Positions 9,050-19,160 of a DNA stretch of 64,000 nt are shown one piece after another; the stretch's first letter is position 1, and every line of letters begins with the position of its first letter. This DNA is from Zygnema cylindricum (lineage: Eukaryota; Streptophyta; Zygnematophyceae; Zygnematales; Zygnemataceae). The notes beneath the pieces were generated by a model. That model had not been told where the DNA came from, ran no database searches, and worked only from the letters and a program-made list of their open reading frames with translations. Location: contig JBBHKE010002761.1 in NCBI GenBank assembly GCA_037447655.1, positions 22,260 through 86,259 on the forward strand, written 5' to 3'. The position numbers were made by a program, and so were the translations under genes.

Positions 9050-10849
9050 ATACTTAATCACTCCTTCACCCAATAAGCCTCATGAATAGTGCCATCCAAT
9101 ATGGTCAGTGCCTCCGCCGCGATGGTAGAAGTTGTTTTCGGTAGGGGAGGTAGAGACTCTATTGCAACTAAGAGTGGGACACGCGAATTTTGTAATTTGC
9201 CCACTCGGTTATGGTCTGCTAAGCCCATTTCAAATATAGCCATCCGTTGTTGGACGGTGGAATCCCGAAGGGTTCGCCCAGCCAACGACGGCATGTGGAC
9301 AACGGTCATCGCCATCCTAGTAAATCGGGGTTTCATTTCCGCCATGAAAGCTGCAAATTGCTCTTTCATCATGGCCCCCATTGTGGCTTGAAGCTCGGCC
9401 TTCTCTCTCTCTCTACGAGAGATCTTAGGAGGAGCTTCCTCCTTCTCGGTCTCCTTAGGCACAATAACTGGTTTTGCGGAACGGGCCGAAATTCCGCCGA
9501 TCTTTATCTGATTTTGATAAGTGAAATTAGGGTCCTTGATGTGGCATCGATAGACCTAATGTCCCCTTTGGTGGCAATGAGTGCAAGTGGTTGCCTTGTC
9601 AGGACACATGCGGGCATCCTGCTCAGTTTTTCAATATCGGAAACTTATTCGGTTTCCAGAACTAACGGGTGGAGTTCCCATGGTTGGCGTCTTTTGGGGC
9701 CTATTGGGGGGCCATGGGTTTTTAGGTGGAGGAGAAGATGGATTTGCGGGTTACCTGTGAGGAGGTTTGGACCGCTCATGGGCGTCCCACCACGATGTCT
9801 GCATCTAATACTCTACCGCATATTGAGCCGCTTGTTTAAAGGTGAATTTCAGTCCATACATCTGGCTGAGGTGGTTTTTGGATAAACCTCTTTGATGGAC
9901 CTTGAAACTGTCCCACAAATTTTTGGACAGCTTCCGCATCAGACATGAGGTCCGGTAATGCCTCTCGCAGAGTTTCAATCCGAGCTTGTAAGGCAAGAGC
10001 AGTTTCACTTGGCCTACGCTTGAAGTTCATCAACTCTTTGATCTAATCCGGTTTTTGCACCCGGTACTCCTCTTGGAGGATGTCAAACATGACCAAGAGA
10101 GGGTCACGCAGAGGGATGGTTCCCCCCGCTCTAGTTAGGACCGCCGCTCGGGCCGCCACTGCATACTAACGAGGAACCTCGAGGATAGCTAGATAGAACT
10201 CGTCCCGATAGCATCTAATACAGCCAGTCTCGCACCTTGATATGGGATATCCACTTGGCCGAAGACTTCTGGTAACCCCGCAAAAGGAGCCACATGCTTT
10301 GTCATCGAAAAAACATCCTCGTACTTGCGAGTGTAGAGAGTGAGGACTGAACCATGGAGGTATCGACCAAGAAGGGAAAAGACGACACGGGGGTCAAACC
10401 TATTCTGATATCTAAAGGCTAGATACCTCATTTCCGTGTCGTATAACATCCGGAAATGCGATAAGAAAATGGTGTCATTTAATCTGGAAAAGCAAAATTG
10501 CATCTTATCCATGGATCCCTCTAAAGTGGAAGCCATTTTGTAAAGATGAGGATGCGCTAGTTGTGCCAAAGCTCGGCTGGTAGGGAACCTACGAGTGTGA
10601 GGAGTTAGAAATGTTTCCTCCGGAAAGTCTTCTTCGGTCCCCTCTAGGAATGACCTAGATGAAACCAAGGATAATGATGACGTAGATGTCAGAGCATACT
10701 ACACTGACGGCGATCTGCGATCTGCAATCGGATCGGATGTGGTTAACGAATCGGGAAAATCCGAAGGATTTAATTGCGGAGGACGATAGAGTGTACCTCC
10801 TCGGGTGGACCCGGATAAATAATGAAGGTTATCCCAATCTGTGGGCATA
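9050..10849 (-). pseudogene. Ty3/gypsy Gag with CCHC zinc knuckle
   Basis: Likely start ATG at 10849 (MPTDWDNLHYL). Minus 10668-10189 is open for 159 codons and 10033-9805 encodes the typical Gag helix region FKRRPSETALALQARIETLR. A knuckle of C-x2-C-x4-H-x4-C spacing (CTHCHQRGH, stop, VYRC) is at about 9543-9587, with TAG where Gln is likely. The stretch 9462-9058 follows, rich in Lys/Glu (KETEKEEAPPKISRREREKA). Several stops and frame changes; order and spacing are normal for gag upstream of protease. Confidence 0.75.
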
Positions 10850-11284
10850 AACAAAGGGGTTCCCTAACTACAATAATGAAATGTTTCGCACGACCTAACC
10901 AAGATGCAACACGTGTCAGACCAATCCACTCGTCCAATCAACATACTTAGTCACTATAAAGACCCGATGGTCATATCTAGCAAGAAGCCGATTTACCAAA
11001 ACCTCTACCCTGCAAACAGTAGGCAACGCCAAAGGGCCAGATTTATATAAACAAGAAAATTGCTATCTAGGCACCCTAGGGTGCAGATCTACAACAACAC
11101 AGCCGGGAAAAGGTCTACAGAGTGCCACCCACGGCAAGATCTAGCAAGAAATCCCAATCGAGATAGTCACAAGAAATTCCAAGGCCACTCAGGGCCAGAT
11201 AGCATGCACGGAAAGCACCAAAATGCAAATGCTCAATAAGAAAGGTTCGCAATGGAACCACTCCACACCGATCCCCTACACGAG
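10850..11284 (-). other. Leader of the gypsy element, between LTR and gag
   Basis: No coding frame. Directly after the inferred LTR end, the minus strand reads CTCGTGTAGGGGATCG. This resembles the complement of a tRNA T-arm plus acceptor 3' strand and is the candidate primer-binding site, but the expected TGG is not cleanly placed. Confidence 0.4.
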
Positions 11285-13078
11285 TGTCCACACTAAATCG
11301 GAATGCTTATGCACCTGCAAGGCATCAGCTACTTACAGACACCTTTAGTGCTCTGGTGAGCACTAAGGGTGAACCGAACTTGTTCGAAGCAAGTCGGGTT
11401 TTGCAGAGCTCCCTGGGATAAAATTCGCTCCACGAAATTTTCTCCGAGCAGCGTCTCCAAAATAACCCTTCCCAAGACCCGTCCGTACCGTGAAGATGTA
11501 CGCCGTGGAATGTTAGGGGACCAATGGAAGGAAGGGAAGAAAGCGTTCGGTGGAAAAAAAATAAACAATAAGACACACAAATACGATAGATGGGAAAAGT
11601 GTGTTAGAATAAAGTAGGAGGCAGCTCAAACTCCAAATATACAGCCAAACTTGTGACCACAATAATCCAAAGCCAGCAGCCAACCCTAATTCCACTTGGA
11701 AAACCCTAATTCCAAAGCCAAACCCTAATTCTAGACGGCCAAGACTCCAAATCTGCAGCCAAAGAATAAAAGGATACCGACCTAAGGACTGGAATCAAAA
11801 GGAATAAACCCTAAATATGCTGCAACCCTAATTTTGCAGCCAAAACCCTAATTCTGCAGATAAACCCTAAATTTGATGCAAAATTTAGGTTTAACACTTA
11901 CTCCAATAAATATAGTGGCAGCAGAATAAGTGACAAAGATTGAAAGAAAAAAATAGCGGAAAACAAAAACAAAATGTTTTTTTTTTTTTCATAAAATAAA
12001 ATTTATAGTTTTAATATATATTTTTTTTTTTTTAGTTTCTTTTGGACAAGAATGCTAAGCCAAGAGGTAGCCACTAGGCTCTCTGGTCTTTATCGCATCC
12101 CCTACAAAATTTATCCCGTTTTGAGAGCAAAGCAAGAAATATTCCAACCGGAATAAGGGAAAATCCTATTCCGATCAAAAATACACTCCTTCCAAGCCAA
12201 CCGAAATACAAACAAGACACAAACACACGACCAAACCGTCAAGCTGCCCGAGGAAGGCATAGAAAGGTCCAAATGTGATCCCCCACGATCTCCAATTCCA
12301 CACTTTCACCCAAAAGACCAAGTTTGGAGGGAAACCTTCCGGACGTGGCCTTAGGCCGTGTGGATTAAAAACGTGGGCACAAATACAAGAGAAAATATTC
12401 GTAACCTATCTAGCCTCTATAGCTAGCTAGCAATAACAAATAAAAAGCATGAGCAATCGGTGAGAGAGAGAGCAAGAGAAAGCTCCGCAGCCAAGAGAAA
12501 ATTATTGTCCAAAAGTTAAATTCTCTAAGTATGAGAATTAGCCTTAGTAGGAACTAAGCTACGCCTAGCGCAAAACTAGCCAAAGTCTAACCTACTTTAC
12601 ATGAATGAAACTACTTAAGATGTTGGCCAATAGGCGGCCAACATCGTCCGCCGTACGTCTAACAAAATCCACCGTGCGAGGGTGAAAACCCTCCCTAACT
12701 ACATGTATGCGCGAACCTACATGGGTTCGCGACTTAAATGAATGAAGGGTATCGAAGCGTCTGTTGTACTCCCGAAAATCGGGCTTCATCACCAAACGAT
12801 ACTTCGCGTCCATACTCCAAAATCGTGTACCTACGCACAAAACGAAAAATATCGCACGAAATTAGTACACGTTCAAAGAAAACGTGCACGCAAATCGTGT
12901 ACACATCCCTAATGGATAAATTGACGATATCGCGCAGCAAAAATAAGCGTGCGTGCATGAAATCGTGATGCATGCAAAATACCGTGCGCCCGCGTCAAAT
13001 ACCGTGCGCGCGTGCTAAAAATCGTGCAAGCGTGCCCCATATCGCGCGTGCTAGCAACTGATACCATGCAGCATGACA
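11285..13078 (-). repeat. 5' LTR of the methyltransferase-bearing gypsy element
   Basis: Bounds are inferred from TG...CA ends (minus-strand start TGTCATGC at 13078, end GGACA at 11285) and from partial similarity to the 2.4-kb block 19161-21565, which begins TGTCATTT and ends ACGACA. Shared stretches include CTACGCCTAGCG (near 12570 and 20938) and the GGTTCGCGACTTAAA / GGTTCACGACTTAAA pair (12723 and 21107). The LTR contains several AAACCCTAATT telo-like motifs at 11690-11880. Length is 1.8 kb. The outer bound agrees with where the host exon breaks off. Confidence 0.6.
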
Positions 13079-13177
13079 AATCGCAAACATACGGGAAAAT
13101 ACCACGTAGGTGGCCTGGAAGCATAGGTCCCAGTTTTGGAAAATATTAGCGGCATGGAAAGAGAGGGAAGTTTTCAC

Positions 13178-13803
13178 CTTGAACCAATTGACTAACACTA
13201 GTTGCCCTTCATAACGATCTTTGCAAACTACATAATAGTCTCTTTCTTTGAAGGGTATAGAAGCTCGAAACGGAGATATCTCTTGTGAAAAGAACTGTCG
13301 TAAACCATCCAGAGTTTTTCTAGCTGCATTGAAGATAACAAATCATAAGTTCATTATATCTTTCTAGAGATATGTACCATGAATGGTAGTAATAAATTCC
13401 CTGCGTGAGTGTTTTTACGCACGTGCAGATGCGGTGTGACAGGGACATGGGATCCGGACGAGCCAATGTGAGTGAGAATACATTTTTCTCAAAAACTGAG
13501 ATTGACATGGGAATCAATGGAGCCAATAAGAGTGATTTTACACACGTGATATTACTCTGCTGTAGTGACACGTGGACCAGAGGAGCCAATGAGAGTGAGA
13601 ATAGTACGCACGTGTGAGCGGATCAGATGCCATTGGAAAGGAAACGTCATGAGGAAACAGAAAAGAGGCGGAAAAGAAGGACGTGACTTACTGTCTCCTG
13701 GAGCCATTTCGATCGCCCGTACGGAAGCTGCATGAAAAGAAAGCAGTACAATAATGGTGACTGCAGTCAAAGGCGCCATGAATGCCAAAAAACCACGTGG
13801 CAT
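13178..13803 (-). CDS. 5' exons of a host gene with a signal peptide (function unknown)
   Basis: Exon 1 (13803-13692) starts MPRGFLAFMAPLTAV and has a strong hydrophobic core (IIVLLSF) ending AASVRA, a good signal peptide, then EMAPGD and a consensus donor GTAAGT. A second in-frame ATG is at 13779. After a 368-base intron, the acceptor TGCAG precedes exon 2 (13323 downward). The split codon is completed and the frame stays open through TLDGLRQFFSQEI, ERDYYVVCKDRYEGQLVLV and NWFK. A donor GTGAAA at 13177 would end exon 2 in phase; without it the frame stays open to 13079, where the gypsy LTR begins. I do not recognise the family. The remaining exons would lie beyond the gypsy element, outside the window. 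A telo-box sits upstream near 13847. Confidence 0.55.
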
Positions 13804-14812
13804 TGCTAGAGATGAGCCACATGGCAGGCTGGCTGTATCATACTGAATTAGGGTTTGGTTTTGGAGTTGCCTCGACAGTCGTGCGAACTTGTGAGAGCGA
13901 AACGGTTTCGCGTCGGATTCCCCGACATGTGGCGTTCGCTTGGTGGACAAGAGTGCTAACTGTTCACTCCCATCGTCGACGACTCCTCTCATGAGGGATT
14001 CTTTATTAACTTTTAGTATTTACTGTTGAATACTTGATATTTTTGAACCAATAATATCTCTCGACGGACTTAAAACCGCCGACATTTTGTAGCCGCGGAA
14101 GTGGAAGCTTTCTAAGAAAGACAGCATGTGTACAGGACTGTACAGTACTGTAGCTCTCTAGATGAATGACAATTGTAACGGAGTTGCGCTAAATAAAGGA
14201 GGTCTCTCTATGATGGTGGCTTTTCTTTTGATCTTAAAGGGTGTGCACTGAGGCAACCGTCATGTTTTCACGTATATTTGCGGGATGAGCAAAAAATATA
14301 AAAGCGTGTGCTTTCCCTCGTGAGAAAATGTTGAAATTGTGCGTGCGAAGACGGATTCGTATTCGTCGTCAATTGTTATGTTAAGTGCCTCTCGGGGTGG
14401 TTGACGTTTGAAGTTCGAAAATGTGCTGTCATAACGTGGCAGTGGATCGATAATAGAAGACGACAAAAAAAGACTCATAGTACATAACTACATACTGAAG
14501 TACAGACAAAGTTTGAGGATGACGTAAATGGTCGTCGGTTTTAACATTTTCAGTTTTGAATCACAGTACGGATTTCCTGTGGAGCCGCCATTATTGTTTA
14601 AAACGACAAACAATTCCTCGGTACAGTACATGTCGTACGTTTTGCACTCGTTATTTTGTGCGCCAACCGAACGAATGTGTCGAACCAGACGGCCGCCAAA
14701 ACGTTTTAAGCACTTTGGGCGGCGACCGTCACTGTCTATCTTGAACACATTCGAAAGCGTCGATTCTTAGTGGTTTACCGTTGACCAACAGAGCCCCGTT
14801 CCATGTGTATAC
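13804..14812. other. Upstream region of the 13.8-kb gene and intergenic DNA
   Basis: Includes a telo-box in gene orientation (TTAGGGTTT read on the plus strand, about 13848-13856). No other gene is supported; small open frames here are not conserved-looking. Confidence 0.4.
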
Positions 14813-15016
14813 TACACCGCGAATGGTTATTAGACTACAGAAATTATTAGAGTTAAGAAAAAATTAGCGTCATTCATTTTAATTTATTGCCTAGGAAACG
14901 TGGCAGATTATGGTCCACGTCCTTAAATAGTGTAATTTGATCTATTTGAGGTATCAATGTCAAAATTTTGGAGTGCCGATATAGATTAAATAACGCTAAT
15001 AACGATTCACGGTGTA
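14813..15016. mobile_element. MITE (TIR TACACCGCGAATGGTTATTA), copy 1
   Basis: The left end TACACCGCGAATGGTTATTAG and right end CTAATAACGATTCACGGTGTA are inverted copies with two mismatches. Both ends carry TA, consistent with a TA target duplication (Tc1/mariner-like). The element is 204 bp and has no coding capacity. Confidence 0.7.
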
Positions 15017-15949
15017 GCTTTGAGCCTTTGAAATGGTTGCGTGGTTCACACTTGAAAAAGGGGAAAACTGATGTCATATATGCATGGTTCACACATTAAA
15101 AAAGGGGAAAACGATGTCATAAATTTTGGGATTCGTACGCCAAATTTCATAAAATGACAAAAATCGAGACGGTGACGGTTGGGACGGTCGGTTTCGACCG
15201 TTTTGGAGCGTAGCGGCGGACAAAAGATGCAGTTCTATGCGTCAAAACTCGAGAGCTGCGAAAACCAGACGGCAGCTGCCGTCCGCCATCGGACACCATT
15301 TTCGGATTGCACTTTTTCGTTTTTGAAGAATTTCGAAAACGAAGCGCACGGACTTGAACCGTACAAGAGTTCATTCCCTCGCAAACTTATGAACAAACTA
15401 GAGGACCAATCACATAAAAGAACATGTAATTTATAAAAAAAAAACACCGATGGAAAAAAAAAGGGTCACCTTTTTCGCACTCTTTGCTGGTAGTGCTCCC
15501 CTCTTCCTTCACTGCAAAGCAAATCTCTCTCTCCCTGTCTGTCTCTCTCTCTCTCTCCTTCTCTCTCCCTCTCTCTCTCTCTAAAAAATAATTACTCATG
15601 TCAGGTTATACCTGGCGTTTTTGGATCCCGGTTTTTACTTCGATGATTATTTTACTCTCAATTCCTTAAAAGAATCTTCCTTTTCCATACTATTCGTGGT
15701 CAGAAGTCAAGCTCCATTTTTCCCATTATTTCTCTAAGTCCTGGTGGTCTCTGTGATGCGGTTTTCGTTTCACCAATTAGATGTGGTAAGAAGAGAAAAG
15801 AAAAATGACACACAAAAAAAAGAAAGAGTTTCATACCGTTTGTGTGGCTTTGTTGGCAAAATGTTAACTAAGTTATGTTTTGGGTTTTTTGTTTTAGGTT
15901 TGAGATAAGGGAACTCACCAAATTAGGTGTGGTAAAAAATCCTCTAGTA
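15017..15949. other. Intergenic DNA with short local repeats
   Basis: A two-copy tandem duplication of about 45 bp (GGTTCACAC...GGGGAAAAC...ATGTCAT) lies at about 15035-15120. A CT microsatellite lies at 15519-15583. No gene seen. Confidence 0.5.
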
Positions 15950-17252
15950 TTGCAACACTTTAGTAATGCACGAACTAATAATGTGCTAATACTAATTATA
16001 CAGACAAAAAACTGTACCGATATTAATTGTACAGACTAATAACTATGTCAGCACAAGTTATACAGACTAATAACTGTACTAACTGATTACAAAGACTAAT
16101 TATTGTAGTAATACTGATTACACATACCAAAAACTGAATTAATACAAATCATATAGACTAATAACTCTACAGATACTGATTATATAATAATTGTCCTAAT
16201 GCTAATTATACAATACAAATAATTGCACTAACACTCATTATATAGACTAATAACTGTACTCATACTATAGCTGTAATAACACTTATTATACAAACTAAAA
16301 CTGTGCTACGACTAATTATACAAACTAATAATTGTTGTATCACTAATTATATAGACTAATAACGGTGTTACTACTAATTAAACATTATTAATAGCTGTAC
16401 TAACACTAATTATAGAGACTAATAATTGTATCAATACTAATTACACAGACTTCTTATTGTTTTAATACTAATTATAAAGACTAATAACTGAACCAATACT
16501 GATTATACAAACTACTAACTATAAAACACTAATTATACATACTAAAATCTGTACTAATACTTGTTATACAAATTCATAGCTATAATAATACTAATTTTAC
16601 AGAATAATAATTGTACCAAAACTAATGATACAAACCTATAATTGTAATCACACACTAATAGCTTTACTAATACTGATTATGCGTACTACTAGCTTTACTG
16701 AAAATGACAGTACAAAAACTGATTATATGTACTAATAGCTGGACTAATACAGATAATACACAAATAATTAGTATGAATATCTCGTATAAGTACAGCTATC
16801 AGTATGTATGATTATTGATTAGAACAATTGTTAGTTTGTATATTTAGTTTTAATAAAGTGCTTAACCTGCATATCTTGTATTAGTAAAGTGCTTAATCTG
16901 TATATTTAGTATTACTATCCTTTGTAACTGCATAATTAGGATTATTATAAGGATTAGTACAGTTATTAGTAATGTAGAATTAGTATTAGGACAGTTATTA
17001 GTAATGCAAAATTAGTAATAGTACAGTTATTAACAAGTATAATCAGTATTAGTACAATTATAAGTATGTTTAATAAGTATTAGCACAGCTATTAGTCTGT
17101 ATATTTAATATGAGTCAAGTTATGAGTTTGTATAATCAGTATTGGTACACTAATTAGTCGATGTAATTAGGATATATAGAGTTATTAGTCTGTATAGTTA
17201 GTGTTAGTACAATTATTAGTAATGTTTAATTAGTATTAGGACAGTCAATGTA
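15950..17252. repeat. AT-rich tandem repeat with central inversion
   Basis: From about 15950 to 16745 the plus strand repeats a degenerate unit of roughly 30 bp (ACTAATTATACAGACTAATA, AACTGTA). From about 16755 to 17252 the same unit appears as its reverse complement (TTAGTATTAGTACAGTTATT). The whole could fold back on itself. It ends in the assembly gap. Confidence 0.85.
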
Positions 17253-17262
17253 NNNNNNNNNN
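17253..17262. other. Assembly gap (10 N)
   Basis: Ten Ns at the end of the inverted tandem repeat, probably a placeholder gap caused by that repeat; true distance unknown. Confidence 0.99.
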
Positions 17263-17340
17263 GAGTGGAGTTCTTCTTGGGACCTTCTAATCCGCGAATC
17301 TCCTTGATGTTTCTCTATCTTCTGAATTTGGTGAGGTGAG

Positions 17341-18403
17341 TTCAATTCTGAGACCTCCATAGGTCCTAAGAATAGGCAGCTCACACGAAGCCCCTAGGAT
17401 AACCCTGACCCCGTTGTGTTTCAACAAGAATAACTACCACCATGGCAGACGAAACACTGACCACCTTCCTTCTTATGAAAGTAAGACTCCCCTGAGTCGA
17501 TCGCAAAAAGAATCTGTGAATTTGCTCCTCTGAGCAGTAAGATATGGAGGGTCAAAGTTGACCTTTTTGTACACGAGCACTTTGGGAGAGAGGCGGCTAC
17601 CTACCAATTTTTCTAAGTCCTAGATCCCTCTCTAAATCCTTTGCTACTAATATACGGCACCAATGAGAATGCTGTGACGTACAGAAAGGTACAAGTGTCG
17701 GAGTACTTTCTGTACGACCATTGTTCGGCATGGCCAAAATGTCGACGCCTACCATATATGGATTCGCTCCTATAGTCTTCGGAGATGCTGCAAGCCTATA
17801 AGGACCTACCACGTGTCATTTGACGTGGCGGTGACCAAACACCGCCAAAACCCGTACTCCTTGATCTCGACGCTTATCATGGCTGTTTGATCGGAACCAA
17901 CTTTTAATTCTAGCCGTCGCAATTAAATGCGCGGCATTTGTTTCGCCGTCGAAAACAAATGCCCGGTATTTATTTTGCGAGGTACCGTAATCCGTACATA
18001 TGCTGTAACTGTGTCTATGCGGCATAATTCAATTCACGGTGTTAAATGGATTTATATTCGAGTACATCTTTAAATATTTAACGAACCCTATTTACCTCAG
18101 CATTCATCCTAAACTAATAGGATAAAGCTAACTGCTTTTGGCGAACTTGACGGACAGCAGGTACCAGGATCAAATCCTGTGTCAGTCAGGTGCCTTTTTT
18201 GTGAACTTATTAAGCTACTGCCTGTCTCTCTATGGGCAGCATAGGCAGCCATGGCTCTAGCTCCCTCTCCAACCTTTAGTGACTACGACAAGTGTGGGAG
18301 TTAGAGAGAGGAGGTAGAGACAGACTGCTTCTGCTTCTTTTTTGCATTTTATCTTTACAAGTTTTAATCCTATAAAATACTAAAAGAACCTTTAATTTCT
18401 ACA
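17341..18403 (-). repeat. 3' LTR of copia element D
   Basis: Minus strand starts TGTAGAAATTAAAGG after the polypurine-like AAAATAAAGGGAA and ends at GAATTGAA near 17341. It matches 25196-26004 and the LTRs of element G. Confidence 0.8.
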
Positions 18404-19160
18404 TTCCCTTTATTTTCCAGTCACTCTTCAATTTAAGACCAAACTTCTCCATGCAAAAAATTAGTTTAGGGGAAGGCAAAAGTTTGAACATCATATCTGC
18501 TACCATTTCACTATCTGGTCTATACTCTAAACTAATTGTTTTGTCTTCTACCATCTACTTAACAAAGCTAAGTCAAATGTCCATATGTTTGGCTTTAAAG
18601 TGGTGTTTAGGATTGGCAAAAATGCTAATGGCTACTTGATTGTCACTAAACACTTTCTGAACACCACTCTTAAGATGACCAAGCTCACCAAGCAAAGACT
18701 TGACCCACATTAATTATTTTATAGCAGAACAAGAGGCCATATACTTAGCCTCTATGGTGGACTGAGCAATGACTTTTTGCTGCTTGCTGCTCCAGCAGCA
18801 AGCCCCATCACACACATACAATACATACCTAGATGTGCATCTCCTCATAGGAGCATTCCCATAGCTGGCATCACTCCAAGTGGTGATATCAGTATTGTTC
18901 CCACCCAAATTCAACCATATATCTCTAGTCCCTATAAGATATCCAAGGACTCTCTTAGCTGCCTCCTAATCTTTGTTAGTGGGAGCATTCAGACTTCTAC
19001 TTAGTACTCCTACAGCTGTGGCTATGTTTGGCCGCGTACAATTTATAAAATATATAAGGCTGCCCACTACTTGTCTATAAGGAATTGTCTGCATAAATCT
19101 TTTCTCTTCAAGGCCTAACTCATCATCTAAGATTTCTACTCCCTATTCCACACTCCCCTC
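18404..19160 (-). pseudogene. Copia RNase H of element D
   Basis: Minus-strand pieces encode RQVVGSLIYF, then VGVLSRSLNAPTNKD, ITTWSDASYGNAPMRRCTS, SSKQQKVIAQSTIEAKYMAS and SDNQVAISIFANPKHHFKAK, the usual copia RNase H order. It includes the Asp of SDASYG and the Glu of IEAKY. Stops are scattered (one after SCSAIK). The upstream RT is across the solo LTR. Confidence 0.85.

Larger units (their letters stand above)
1..13078 (-). mobile_element. Ty3/gypsy LTR retrotransposon carrying a C5-cytosine methyltransferase
   Basis: Read on the minus strand, the order is 5' LTR (13078 to 11285), leader, gag with CCHC knuckle, protease, C5-DNA methyltransferase, reverse transcriptase, RNase H, integrase. 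The integrase runs to base 1, so the 3' LTR is outside the window. RT before integrase is the Ty3/gypsy order. The coding region has many stops and frameshifts, so the copy is dead. A complete copia element (3711-7993) is nested in the methyltransferase. The methyltransferase between protease and RT is not part of the standard gypsy plan. From memory, cytosine methyltransferases have been reported in retrotransposons of dinoflagellates and of the charophyte Klebsormidium; I could not compare sequences. Confidence 0.85.

Noticed and set aside
11690-11880. Interstitial telomere
   Set aside because: AAACCCTAA motifs are dispersed 15-40 bp apart with other sequence between them, not a tandem telomeric array.
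15950-17252. Possible CRISPR array or centromeric satellite
   Set aside because: Repeats are degenerate, contiguous without unique spacers, and invert midway; the genome is eukaryotic.
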